A stretch of DNA of 64,000 nucleotides from Saposhnikovia divaricata (GCA_036435485.1 CM071598.1:108973148-109037147); one strand, 5' to 3'. Positions 1-11,900 are shown, counted from the stretch's first letter. Notes: generated by a model not told the origin, from the letters alone. Program-made: numbers and translations.

Positions 1-180
1 CTACAGATTGAGTGAGAGTGGGAGTGGGAGGTTGGACTGCCGTGAGGTAGGGCAGCTGGATCGGAGATGAACGGAGAAGACGGCGGTTGGAGGAAAAGGG
101 GCGGCGGTTGTTTAAAGGAAAAGAAAAAATGAAGAATAGAGGGGCGAGAGAGATTACTGGAGAAGAGAGATTGTGAATAA
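1..180 (-). other. GA-rich (CT-rich on minus) segment, possible 5' UTR of a gene to the left
   Basis: The plus strand is G/A-rich and clearly more GC-rich than what follows. Read on the minus strand it is C/T-rich with CCGCC and CTCTCTC runs, like many plant 5' leaders. No ATG-led ORF is visible on the minus strand, so any coding part would lie left of the window. This is only a composition argument; it could equally be an old repeat. Confidence 0.2.
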
Positions 181-1549
181 AAAGAAAAAAAATAAAAATG
201 TAAGAGTTTTTAAGAGTTTTAAAATAATTTAAAAGTTTTTTAAAAAAAATTGGCTTTAAATTATTTAACACTTCAGCACACCACGTGTATAATTTTTAAT
301 ACATAAGCATACCATGTCAGTTTTCCGTCACGAACGTTACATGAAGTTGACGGCGGTTACCCAATTGAAAGTTTTAATTACTTCGATGAGTTGACTGCAA
401 GCTTTTTGAGTTCGATTACCCAGCTGCAAGTTGAGTACGAGTTCAGTTATAAATTTACCAATTAACCCGTTCTGATTTTTAGCTTCTATAGTCTATTTTG
501 TTTGATATTTTGTTTTGTGATATTAGATCTACGTGTTTTCGATTATTTCTGATATAAGTATGATTTTGAGACATCTTTCTGGAATAACTTATGTGTAAGT
601 TATATGTAAGCTATTTGTGATTTTATTATGATTTGGGAGATATTGTAAGACTCCATCATGAGTGGAGAGAATCTCGTGCTTGGCACCCCCTATGCGGTGT
701 ATTTAAATTGTATGGGCATGTCGCCGATGTGATGGGACACGTATAGTCATTACTAGTATGTATGTTTTGGCCATTTGGGTACTGTTGTGCTTATTGCCAT
801 GCAAGCCCCTGTAAGATTTTGGGTAGCATTTGCTTTGTACTATACAAGCCCTGTAAGTTTTGATGACTACGTATTCTGGATAACCGAAAATGTAGGACAT
901 CCTGTAAGTGTAAGATTGTCTCCCATATCGTTAGTATGTCTTACTTTTGATCATGTTAATTGTGGTTATAACGTTATGTACGTTGTAAGGATGTTTGTAA
1001 GTGTAAGATTATTTGTGTAAGAGTAAGAATTACATTTTATCGGTTATGTTTTTAACTATATTATGTGATTGTTTTGGGTAATATTTGTAAGTGGTAAGAA
1101 TATATTTTAGAAGAGCAAGATTATATTTTAATTCGAAAGTTTTTACATTTATATTGTCAGTTTTAGTCATATTGTAACTTAAGTTTTTGTGTTATTTTAT
1201 CTTCTGCAATTTTGTCATCACTCTTGTTTTGATATTCGTATTGTTATCAGTCTTCATTTAAATATTTTATTTCATTCAAATTGTTGTCATATTTAATCAT
1301 TGCTCACTTGGTTATTGTCTCATATCCGTATCTGTGTCTTTCGCTCACTGCCGATTTTTGTTTTTGTTATTTGTCCCGGCAGGTGATCTTATTTAGGTGG
1401 GCTACTTATTGGGAAGAGTGCGAGTAGCAAAATTTTGAGGAGTTTATTTATTAATTTGAGGTACCTCATTTGTTGGGATGTTAAACGAGATACACATATT
1501 TAACATCTCAATAGAATATTCAATAAAGCTAAACACATAAATATGGATT
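181..1549. other. Non-coding AT-rich DNA with a GTAAG-rich block
   Basis: No convincing gene is visible. About 590-1100 contains roughly fifteen copies of GTAAG, several as TGTAAG or GTGTAAG, far above chance. Two similar phrases ending in CCCTGTAAG lie near 805-815 and 845-855. The 81-codon ORF in this block has no recognisable motif and I do not call it a gene. Near 1473-1485 and 1499-1511 there is a 13-bp inverted repeat with one mismatch. The block may be an old LTR or other repeat remnant. Confidence 0.4.
1545..1549 (+). repeat. Left target-site duplication of element A (GGATT)
   Basis: GGATT lies directly before the TG of the left LTR and is repeated exactly after the CA of the right LTR at 37757-37761. 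This ties the two ends of a 36-kb composite to one insertion. Confidence 0.93.
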
Positions 1550-1745
1550 TGTTAGGAATAATTCATAAGTTGTGATGTTAAGAATAGAATTTTGCTTATA
1601 CTTCTTGTAAATCCTGATCTTATAAAGGATTTAGTACTTTTTATAGGATATATGCGCTAGACAGTAATCTGTAGAGTTTAATTAGGAACAGCAGTGCATC
1701 AAGGACTACATGTCAGGAACTGAGATCAAATCCTGATACGCCAAG
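1550..1745 (+). repeat. Element A left LTR remnant (first 196 bp only)
   Basis: It matches the first 196 bp of the right LTR at 37034-37229 with about six differences. The match stops at GATACGCCAAG, where the sequence jumps straight into gag zinc-knuckle codons. The remaining ~525 bp of LTR, including its TATA region and poly(A) site, are missing. Confidence 0.9.
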
Positions 1746-3037
1746 ATCAAGTGCTTTAACTGCAGTGAGCTTGGACAATTTGCTAGTGAGTGCAAGAAGC
1801 CTAGGAATTCAGGGAAGGGTATTGCACTCATGGTCACACAGAAGGATTGGGCAGACTCCAGTGATTCTGAAGATGAATTGGATTATGACAACATTGCACT
1901 GATGGCAGGTGCTTCAGATAAGCCTGGATCTCCAAAGAAAACTTCTTCATCTTATGTTAAGGTATCACTTCACTCTCTTGATTCATTTGATAGCTTAGAT
2001 TCTGATGATATTAGATCTATTCATGTTGAGTTTAAGAAATTTATGACTAATTTCAAAATTCTTACTAGTGAAAAAGATGAACTTAAGGCTAAGAATGATG
2101 AATTAGTTAGTAGAAATAATTTTCTTGAATCTGAGTTAATTCAAATGGAAGAATATAGGTTAAGTTCTGATAAAGCTAAGCATGATTATGGTGTTATCCT
2201 TGAGGCTTATGATTATGTCAGAAAGAACTAGAGGAAGAGAGAGATATGATGAAAACCATTAACACTTCTGGTAAAAAGACTCAAGAAATCAATGACAATC
2301 AAATTCTTGGTAAAGTCTATGGCTTAGGTTTTTGAAAGAATAAAAGTGAAAATTCTGTAGCTATTGTCTTGGATGATAGGAAAGAAGAAACTAGCATATG
2401 CAAATCTGAAGGTAAGAAGATAGTTTCTGAACCTAAACATGTTAAATTTGTTGATTCTAAAGGTACCCCAGTTGTGCACAAAAGAATTAACAATAGCAAT
2501 TCAGATGAGAGAGTGTTAGAAAAACCTAAGAATGTCAACATAGGCTTTCTGTCTAAGTCTCAGTTGAAACAGAGACTAGAAAGTATTTCAGAGTCTAGCA
2601 AAATCAGAAGAAATAGGAATGGAAAATAAGGTATTAACAAAGAGAATAATTACAAGAATGTACCTGATGCACCTAGGAAGAAATGCTATAAATGTGGAAA
2701 TCATAATCATTTGGCCCTAGACTGCAATCAAAAACCTTCTTGGAAAACTGAGTCCAAATTCCCCAAGACTTAGAGAATTCAATACCAACCACAAGAACTC
2801 TGTTATCATTGTGGTAGTTTACTTCATTCCATTTATATGTGTAAGGAATATCATGAACTGTATTATGACTATTATTCTCTGAAATCTGAAACTCCTAGTC
2901 ACAAACAGTTTGTGAAATCAGAGTCTAAGGTTGACTCTGCAACAGGTAAATTAAAAGCAAAATCTTCAAAGCCTGTTGGTTCAAATGTTAGTAAGAAAGG
3001 ATCCAATCAAAGTTGGGTCCTAAAAAATTCTAACTAG
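1742..3037 (+). pseudogene. Element A gag, 3' part, broken
   Basis: This encodes the C-terminal half of a Sirevirus-type Gag, the RNA-binding structural protein of the particle. Three zinc-knuckle-like motifs are visible. The first, starting with Cys at 1752, has the form CX2CX4QX4C, so the zinc-binding His is replaced by Gln. The second is near 2688-2730 (CX2CX4HX4C) and the third near 2800-2842. A Ser/Asp/Glu-rich, coiled-coil-like stretch lies between the first and second. The N-terminal gag domain is absent because of the left deletion. The frame breaks at about 2220; stops follow at 2332, 2627 and 2771. It ends with the motif WVLKNSN and a stop at 3035, as in B. Confidence 0.85.
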
Positions 3038-3048
3038 CTACTTTTTGT

Positions 3049-4754
3049 TTGCAGGGCACTGGAAAGAAGCATTCAATTATCTTGGACAGTGGATGCTCTG
3101 GACATATGACTGGAAAGAAGTCCCTGCCTACAAAGTTTGAGAGGAAAGCTGGCCCAGTAATATCCTTTGGAGATGGCAACAAAGGAGAAACTCTGGGATA
3201 TGGCTCAATTATTTTGGGGAATGTCATCATATAAAATGTAGCACTGGTTGAAGGCTTGAAACACACATTTTTAAGCATAAGTCAACTGGGTGATAAGGGT
3301 TACCAATCAATCTTTGACAGTGAAGGATGCAAAATCTTGAATATGAAGAATGGAGATATTGTTCTGACTGGTCAGAGACATGGTAACATATATGAAGCCA
3401 GCTTGAGTGACACATCTAAAGGAACTGTCAGATGTCTTTATAGCAAGGCATCAAATGATGAAAGCTGGAACTCGTACAAGAAGCTCTCACATCTCAATTT
3501 CAAGAAGCTTAATCAACTTGTTAAGCACCATCTGTTGAGAGGCCTACCTCAGGCAAATTATGCGCAAGATGGACTTTGTGATGCTTGTCAGCTTGGAAAA
3601 CAAAGAAGAACCACTTTCAAGAGCAAGACAGAAAATTCAATTACTGAACCATTTCACATGCTGCATCTTGATTTATTTGGTCCAGTAAACATTATGTCTA
3701 TCAGCAAGAAAAGATATGCTCTAGTTATAGTGGATGATTACACAAGGTTCACATGGGTATTCTTTCTACACAAAAAGGATGAAGCTCCTCAGCAAATCAT
3801 TGAACTTGTCAAGAATATTCAAAATAGCTCTGAGTACAAGGTCAAAGTGCTTAGGAGTAACAATGGTACAGAATTTAAGAATTCTACAATGGAGGAGTAT
3901 TGTGCAGACAATGGAATTACTCAACAGTTTTCTGCACCTGGAACACCTCAGCAGAATGGTGTAGTTGAAAGAAAGAACAGAACTCTCATAGTGGCAGCGA
4001 GAACCATGCTTGCAGATGCAAAGCGTCCAACTTATTTCTGGCCATAAGCTATCAACACTGCATGTTTCACTCAAAATTGTACCTTGGTAAATGGCCATGG
4101 AAAGACTCCCTATGAGATGATCAAAGAAAAGAAACCAAGTGTGAAATACTTTCACATCTTTGGATGCAAATGCTATGTCCTGAAAGTTCATCCATAACAA
4201 CTTGGAAAATTTAAAGCCAAATCGGATGTAGCAATCTTTCTAGGATATTCAGCATCAAAGGCCTTCAAAGTATACAATCTCAGAACTCACATTGTTATGG
4301 AATCAATTCATGTTGCATTTGATGATAAGAAGTTTGGAATTTTGCAAACTGATGAAAGCCATGACAATGTGGAATTTGAAAATCTTAAGTATTCTGAGAT
4401 TCTCTCCAGTGATGATGAAGGTTCTCCAGAGGAAATCTCTATTGCTTCTCAAAGGAATGCTACTGTTTAGGGGGAGCAATTCAATCAAGGAGAACACAGT
4501 ACTGGTCAGGATCAGACTAGTCTTTCAGAGTCTACTTCATCAGGAACTGATCCTTCAGAGTCTAATGAAGGAAGATCAGAAACTAGCAGCAGTATTGAAT
4601 CCACTGATTCTACTGATAAAGGGGGAGCTTTTGAAGGAAATGAACACTCTTCTACAAGAAATACCACTAACTTAGGGGGAGAGTCTAGCAGGAGCAATCT
4701 ACCACCTGTTAGAAAATGGACAAGGGATCATACTGAGGATTTGATAATTGGTGA
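3049..4754 (+). pseudogene. Element A pol, 5' part: protease and integrase, broken
   Basis: Order: a retroviral-type aspartic protease site (LDSGCSGHMTG, near 3080), the gag-pre-integrase zinc domain, then the integrase core. In the HHCC zinc domain the first His is replaced by Tyr (motif NSYKKLSHLN near 3471). In the integrase core the first Asp (HLDLFGP) and the Glu (GVVERKNRT) are present. The middle catalytic Asp is Asn (RSNNGTEF near 3853), which should abolish strand transfer. In-frame stops lie at 3232, 4045, 4195 and 4468. The Ser-rich hinge after integrase carries three GGGGGAG motifs (near 4470, 4620 and 4675). The gene is interrupted at 4754 by element B and resumes at 30370. The frame begins after a TTTGCAGG sequence, not at an ATG. 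Confidence 0.9.
4750..4754 (+). repeat. Left target-site duplication of element B (GGTGA)
   Basis: GGTGA precedes the TG of the left LTR of B and recurs exactly after its right LTR at 30370-30374. The duplicated bases are codons of the pol gene of A. Confidence 0.95.
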
Positions 4755-5254
4755 TGTTAGATATTGATTCAAGTGATGATCAGGATCTGGACTACTGATC
4801 AGATACTGATGCTGACGTCATCAGTAATGTACTGTCAGTATTAGGCTATCATCAGGATTAGAGGATGATCAGGATTACACGAGGATATACATCAGTCCAG
4901 GAATCAAGGGAGATTGATATGTCGGTTCCTGATTTATAAGAAGGCAGCTATCATTCAAGATATGTACTAAGAGACGTATGTAATTGATTTGATATATCTT
5001 GTAATTGATAGTGCAGCTGTGTACAATATATAAACAGTTTAGGTTTTACATTATGTAATCGCTTACACGAATTATCTTGTAACCTAGCAGCTCTCAAGAA
5101 CATAATAATTTCTTGAGAGAGTTTGTAACAGTTTTATATCAGAATTAATAAAGTTGTTATTTATTCATACTTGTGTTAGTATTTCTATTTAAGTCGAAAA
5201 TCTTATACAATTGTATTCAACCCCCTTTCTACAACTGTTAATTACTGGGCAACA
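4755..5254 (+). repeat. Element B left LTR
   Basis: It runs from TGTTAG to GGGCAACA. A TATA box (TATATAAA) is at 5027-5034. A poly(A) signal (AATAAA) is at 5147-5152. A perfect 10-bp inverted repeat (5091-5100 and 5110-5119) lies between them. The 5' part is rich in TCAGGAT and TCAGTA motifs. Confidence 0.95.
5027..5034 (+). promoter_or_regulatory. TATA box of the element B left LTR
   Basis: TATATAAA, about 110 bp before the AATAAA signal. The same motif is at 30140-30147 in the right LTR. Spacing fits an LTR promoter with a short R region. Confidence 0.7.
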
Positions 5255-5256
5255 AT

Positions 5257-5268
5257 TGGTATCAGAGC
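5257..5268 (+). other. Element B primer-binding site
   Basis: TGGTATCAGAGC, two bases after the LTR, is complementary to the 3' end of plant initiator Met-tRNA, the usual primer for minus-strand synthesis in Ty1/copia elements. Confidence 0.93.
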
Positions 5269-5302
5269 AAACTGATTAATTACAATCAGAAACGATCTTA
5301 AG

Positions 5303-7608
5303 ATGTCGACAAGCAAGTATGAAAGTATTAAAATCCCTGTTATCAAAAAGGCTGAATACCCCACATGGAGGGTAAAGATGTTGATGTATCTGGAGGCAAC
5401 TATCCTAACTATCTCGATCGAATATATGATGGTCCATATATACCTAAGAGACTGGTTGCTAGAACAGATACTATACCTGAGTACTATGTTCAGAAGATAA
5501 AGGCTGAACGGACTCCTGAGGAAAAGGCTGAAGCACTCAGAGATGCAAAGGTGAAGAACATTCTTCATAATATCCTTGATGCTGTCATGTCAAACAGAGT
5601 GATAGCATGTAAAACTGCTAACGAGATCTGGGAAACTTTGGAAACTATGATGACAAACAAAAGGGCTCTGTTGATTCAAGAGTACGAGCAGTTTGATGCA
5701 AAATCTGATGAGAGCCTCACTGTTCTGTATGATAGATTTTTGACATTGTTGAATAATCTATCTCTGGTGGGTAAAGAGTATGAACCAGAAGACTCGAACA
5801 CCATGTTTCTTAGAGCTTTGCCTGAAGAGTGGGATACTCAAACCTTTATCATTAGGCATCAGTATGATCTTAATGTTGTGTCTCTTGATGAAGTCTATGG
5901 GATGCTAAGAACCCATGATCTTGAGGTTCAACAAAGGAAGAATAAGAAGACCAACAAAGCAAAGGCTGTTGCTTTGAATGCTGAATCAAAATCAAAAGGA
6001 AAAGCTGTGGAGGTTTCAAGAAGGAAAAGTAGAATAGTTGAGTCCAATACTGATGACTCATCATCAGATCCTGATGCCAATCCTGATACTGATACTGATG
6101 ATGACTCTACTGATTCCGATATGATGGAAATGGTTGCTATGATAGTCAAAGGCTTCAAGAAGATGAAGTTCAGAAAGGCTAGAAGACAAGGCAACTTTCA
6201 GAAGAAACCTGTCAATACTGACAAGAACAGGTACAAGAAGAATGAAAGCAAAAGCAGCAAGTTTGACAAGTCAAAAGTCAAATGCTACAACTGTGATGGA
6301 ATGGGTCATTTTGCAACTTAATGCAAAAGGGCTAAGACCAAAGCTCTTATCTCATCAAGTAAGGATTGGATGGACTCTTCCTCAGAATCTGAAGAGGAAA
6401 AGGTGAACTATGCATTAATGGCAAATGTGGATGAGATTGCTGCTCCTGAAAATAAGGTACCTGAAATTGTATTTGATTTTGATACTGATAATGTTTCTGA
6501 GTTAAGATCTTTCTTAAAGTCTCTGCATATTAGCTTTGAAATTCAATCTCTTGAAAATGCTAGAATAATATCTGAGATGTCGGAATTGTCTAAAAGAAAT
6601 GATCATCTAGAAGCTGAGTTACTCTTTACGCAAGAGGTACAAAATGAATGTGAGAAGGCTAAGCACATGAAGCTAGAAATGGAGTTTAAATGTACTGCAC
6701 TTGAAAAGGAACTTAATGATGCTAATGAGAAACTCAGAACCTGGACACACTCTGGAAAGAAAACACATGATATTATCACAGATAAGAACTGGAAAGAGTG
6801 TCTAGGTTATAAACCAGAGGACAAGAAAAAGAACAAGGGTAAAGTTGTTACTGCTGAAACAACAGAACCAGGAAGAGTTGTTGTGAATGAGTCAATAAAT
6901 CCAAAAACCTATAGACATGTTACAGACAGAACAAAGACCAAATTAAAACCTGTTAAATATGTGTATCCATAAAATCCCAAATCTACTTTAGAAAAGGGAT
7001 CTACTTCTACACACAATTCTGAGTCTAAATCTGTCAAAAATATAGGTCTTTTGTGTAAGAAACAACTCAGAGACAGAATCTGTGAAGTGACAGATAGAGA
7101 GAAAACCACTACTGCTAAGAGGAACAGGAATGGTAAAATTGGAATAAACAAAGAAAATAATTATAAGTATATTCCAAATGCACCAAGGAAAACATGCTTT
7201 AATTGTGGTAACTCTAATCATCTTGCTATTGATTGCAGGAGGAGTAAAAAGAAGGCTACTGTAGTTCCTGAGTCCGACATTAGGAATAGATCAGTATTTT
7301 ATAAACCACAGAATCCTTGTTTTCACTGTGGCAGTAAATGGCATTCTATCTATACATGTGAAGAATACCATAGTTTGTACTACAACTATTATGATCCCTT
7401 GCCAAAGTTTAATAAAAGTGAAAATTCTGGTAAAACAAAGAGTCTGAATACTAAGCATGCATCTGTTAATTCTGATAATGACAAAGAAAATTATGATGGA
7501 TTTAAATCTGACAGAGCTGCTTTTGTTAAAAACACTTCTGCTGCTAAAAGTGTTAAATTGCATGCAAAAAGAACCCAACAAGTGTGGGTTCTTAAAAATT
7601 CTAACTGA
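5303..7608 (+). pseudogene. Element B gag, broken
   Basis: Starts at an ATG 35 bp after the primer-binding site. The N-terminal half is the copia-type gag domain (UBN2-like), with the conserved region that includes VMSNRVIACKTANEIWETLE. Then come a Lys-rich linker, an acidic Ser/Asp tract, knuckle 1 (CX2CX4HX4, with its last Cys after a stop at 6319), a coiled coil, and knuckles 2 and 3 (near 7195-7236 and 7318-7360). Lesions: a one-base deletion near 5400, and in-frame stops at 6319 and 6970. It ends in WVLKNSN and a stop at 7606, like A. About 45 residues of the gag domain are also short compared with C and D around 5645, where a segment containing a poly-Lys turn is missing. Confidence 0.9.
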
Positions 7609-7625
7609 GCTCTTTGTGTTTCTGA

Positions 7626-8287
7626 TTGCAGGGTAAAACGAAAAATGTGTTAGTCATGGATAGTGGATGCTCTATGCACATGACTGGAAACAAAACCTTG
7701 CTATCAGAATTTGAGGAGAAAGCTGGCCCAACAGTGTCTTATGGATATGGCAACATTGGACAAACTTTGGGATATGGCAATATAATCATTGGAAATGTCA
7801 TCATTGAAAAAGTCGCTCTGGTGAAAGGACTCGAACACAATTTGCTTAGTGTTAGTGAAATCACAGACAGAGGTTATTATGTCAACTTCAATGATACTCA
7901 CTTTGAAATGATCAGTAAAACATCTGGAAGGATTGTCTTGACTGGTCAAAGATGTGGTAACATTTATGAAGCCAACGTCTACACCAATACTGATGGTCCC
8001 TCAAGATGTCTCATCAGTAAAGCAACAACAGATGAAAGTTGGAATTGGCATAAGAAGCTTTCTCATCTCAACTTCAACAACATCAATGAGTTGGTTAAGA
8101 AAGATTTGGTGAGAGGATTACCAAAGGCGTTGTATACTCCAGATGGACTCTGTGATGCTTGTCAGAAGGCTAAACAGAGAAGGACATTATTCAAGAGTAA
8201 ATCTGAATCCTCAATTGATGGACCATATCACATGCTACACCTTGACTTGTTTGGACCAGTCAACATTATGTCCATCAGTAAGAAAAG
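7626..8287 (+). pseudogene. Element B pol, 5' part: protease, pre-integrase and start of integrase
   Basis: The open frame starts just after TGATTGCAGG, in a different frame from gag. It shows the aspartic protease site (VMDSGCSMHMTG), the HHCC pre-integrase domain (WHKKLSHLN ... CDACQKAKQRR) and the first integrase Asp (HLDLFGP). It is cut at 8287 by element C and resumes at 20808. No lesion is seen within this part. Confidence 0.92.
8283..8287 (+). repeat. Left target-site duplication of element C (AAAAG)
   Basis: AAAAG precedes the LTR of C and recurs exactly at 20803-20807. The duplicated bases lie in integrase codons of B. Confidence 0.95.
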
Positions 8288-8795
8288 TGTTAGGCCGAAT
8301 ACACAATTAATAATCAACTTTGTATGAGAGATTAACAAGTAAAAGCGTTTATGCACTTAAAAACTTCTTGTATTTCGAACCCTCTTCGTGATGTAAAATA
8401 TCACAAAGAGCTGCTAGGTTACAATGATGATAATTCGTTATCGATACCCTTCTAGGGTTAACCTATCTGTATTTATATAACATACAGCTACGATACAATC
8501 TCTAATTGATATTCCTAATAATCAGCTATACAATGATATCAATTACAGATTGTCACACGTCTCCTATGTCAACTCGATCTCTTTGATAGCTATCCAATCT
8601 TCAAAGATATCGCTTCCATAATTAATCTTTAAGCACTGTTGAACAGTAGACGCGCTTCCTCCAGACAGAATTTAACAAACTCTGTCGAGCTTCCAACTGT
8701 CAGAGTTTACACAAACTCTGACTGCTTCCAGCTAAACTCTGATAACTCCCTGTAACACTTAAACACTGACTAAAACACATCAATTATATTTAACA
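8288..8795 (-). repeat. Element C 3' LTR
   Basis: Written on plus it runs from TGTTAGGCCG to ATATTTAACA. It contains a perfect 10-bp inverted repeat with a 4-base loop at 8699-8722, next to an imperfect one at 8664-8686. Confidence 0.96.
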
Positions 8796-8804
8796 ATCTC
8801 CCCC
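8796..8804 (-). other. Element C polypurine tract
   Basis: Plus strand ATCTCCCCC, i.e. GGGGGAGAT on the element strand, directly against the LTR. It is the plus-strand primer site for reverse transcription and is identical to that of B. Confidence 0.9.
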
Positions 8805-8940
8805 AACTTGTTCATTATCAAAAATGTACAAGTTAATGACAGTAATTGATGATGTCAAAACAAATAGACAAATACAGTGTTTATACAGATTCAGAGTTTA
8901 AGCTTAAAAACTATAGAGAATAAGAAAATTCTTACAGAAC

Positions 8941-11900
8941 TTAATCTCTAATCATTTCAAGATCTGGCATGGTTCTGAGATAATCAATCAGCAATCTTCT
9001 TTCTGCATTTTCAAGTTCAATCTTCATTGCTTCTTTGATTTCTCTGAGTTGAGGATCACTTTCATCTGTTTGGTAAATAGCAGCCCTAAGATCATAAATC
9101 TTGTTCCTTCTCATTTCATTACCCAGTCTGATAAATCTAACTTTTTCTGCCTGTGTATTGAAATCAAGTACTGTGATTCCCAAATCAGTTTTTAACTTTG
9201 CAGTACCTTTCTTCATTTCAATGAGATTGCCTTGGTAATCCTTGTACTTAGGAATATATCTGCTGTTGTATTTCTGTCCTCTAATTGCCAGATTCTGAGT
9301 CATTTTCTGTCTGAGTACATTAGCAACTGATTGAGTCCTTCGACTATTCACCTTGAGAAGATATAGAACATACTCTAGTTCTTCCCAACATTTCAAGCCA
9401 ATATCATCCTCACCAACTTTGAATACTGTCCCATCAGCCATGAAGTATAAAAGAAAATCCTTGTCTAAACTCTTCTGATGAACCAACTGCACTGATTCCA
9501 GTCTATCCAAACTCTCTTGAGGAACACCACGACCTGGAACAGCCAGTGAAGAAGGATCTCTAGGACCAGTATATTGCCTTATGTCTCTATGTGAACCTAA
9601 TCCAGCCTTATTATTTCCAATCCTGCCAGATAGAGCTTTTACATCAGAAACATTCATTGAGACTCCAGATAACACATTTGGATCAGAAATTGTTCCTTTG
9701 CCAAAAACAGATTTCAACTGTGAAGAGTGTAAAGGTGTGATCATTGCTTGAGATGCAACAGAAGTTGTAACTTTCTTCTGTGAACTTTCACCTTCAATGC
9801 CTTTTAGCTTGAGTTTAGCCTCTGTTGCAATTGCTTCCTTTGAGAACCGAGAACTTTGACTAACATCAGTCCTCTCTTTGATCACAACACCTTTAACAAC
9901 AGGTCTAGGAGCTTTTCCTCTTTGTACCTTATCAGACTTTAAAGCTTTAAGATGTTCTTCTTGTAAACTCTTTTCCTCAGCTTCAATGTCCTCAATCGTT
10001 ACTCCTTCCTCATTCTCTTCAATTAACAGCTTAGCAGCCAATTCTTCATCAGTTTGTGGATTTGAAGATAACAGTAAACTCTTGGTCCTTGAAGTTCCTT
10101 GAGTATCAGTATTTCTCCCAACAGACTGTGATTTGGATGACTTACTAGTTCTCAGAGTTTGAACCTCTTCAGCCTTTTTCTTTCCTTTGTTACTTGCCCC
10201 TCCATCTCCAGCACTATCCCTTCTGACAACTCTCTCCCCCTTTTTGACATCATCGGGCATAAGGATAGAAGTAATTAACTCCAGGGAGGTAGCAATAGAA
10301 TCAATTTTAGCAGATAAATCAGACTGGTTCTCTTCAACTTTACTCAGCCTGGCAAAGATATTGTCTTGAGCTTTAGAGAATTTTGTAGTCACTAGTTTTG
10401 AATGTGTTTCCATTTTCATCTCTCTAGCTACAACCTCATTTCGCAAAGAAGTGATTGCCAAATTAGTATCATCAAATCGTCTATCCAGAGTTTTAACTTG
10501 AACTATAGTTGCTTTCAAGCAAGAAAGAATCTCTGGATTTGAGATAGTATCAGCACTTTGCTTAACAAACTTAGCTGCTCTTCCTGGTGGAAAAATACAA
10601 TCTTCTTTATACCATTCAGCAGCACTCTTGGCAAATTGTGCTCTCTCAACTTCATGAGAAGTACAAGGTTGAGTAAAAGGTGTATGTTTATCATCAGTTT
10701 GTACTGGTGCACTCAGAGAAGTATCAGAGTTTGCACTACTGTCACCTTCAGCTTCAACACTTGTAGCTTTAACTGGTTCTTCTTCAGCCATAGGTTTAGC
10801 AATATCTTCTGTAGGCTTTTCAGGATTTTCTTCATGTTGCTCAGGCTTAGCAACAGGCATTGAATGAGAAGTGACTTTGGTTGCATGATCAATTTCTTCA
10901 CCTTCTTCAACAGTGTGATGAGCATCAGATATTATCTCAGTATGAGATGCCACAGCTTCAGAAGGAACAGCCGTAGGTTGATCAGCTACACCAATATCAG
11001 AGATAGGATCAGAGAATGGCATAAATGAATCAGGAACATCATTTATTGGAGAAACACCATCTCTTGCATCCTCTTCTGCAAGCATTTTATCCTCTGCAGG
11101 CATTACATCCTCCGCAGGTATTACATCCTCTGCAGGTATTGCATCTTTCTCAACCTCAACAGGAGGTGTTTGCTGTGAAACAACCTCTGGAGCTTCAATA
11201 TCTTCATCCACAGAATCAGAGAATATCACTTTTCTTCGTTTTGCTAGAGGTACATTATCTGAATCCTCTTCACTAGTTGGTGGAGTTTGTTCTACCACTG
11301 AGAGTGACTTAGATATGTTTGCCCGAGCTTTCATTCTTTTTCCCTTTCTAGTGTAAACAGCTTCAGGAGATTTCCGTTTTGATTTGCTTTGTGTCTCTTC
11401 TGCCTGCTTTAGACTTGCACGTCGTTTAGTAACTGCCTTCTTAACTCTTTGCATTCTAGACTGTGATGCTGGTGGAGATTGTGACGAATCAGAGTTTGTG
11501 TTTGAAGTGGGTGAAGGTTGCTTTGCAGGTGATTCAGTGTTTGGTTCTGGTTGAGGTTCAGGGTGTGGTTCAGGTTGTTGTGGTTCTTGTTCAGGTTCAT
11601 CATGTTGTGGTGCATCGTGTTGTGGTTCCTGTTGGTCTTGTTGTGGTTCTTGTGGTTGATTCAGAATATTTCGTAGAGCAAGAGGCATGACAAAAACAGG
11701 TAGATTTTCTTTACCAACATCCTTGTTAGTCATATCAGAGAATATGCGCTTATTGACTCTAAAAGGATCAATTTCATCAGTGTCATCAATTTCGAGACCA
11801 GGTACACATGCATTGAACAGCATTTGACAAAAACGAGCATAATAGACAGTGGTAGACTCTGACAATTTATCACCTAAGCTCATCAAAACATGTCGACCAA

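Noticed and set aside
775..1020. 81-codon ORF near the left end
   Set aside because: Low-complexity reading of the GTAAG-rich block, no motif, no sign of a gene around it.
1473..1511. 13-bp inverted repeat as a transposon end or terminator
   Set aside because: One mismatch, no target duplication and no paired second end.
11025..11690. Plus-strand ORFs opposite ORF3 of C
   Set aside because: Shadows of the Gln/Pro/Glu-rich coding region; repetitive composition only.
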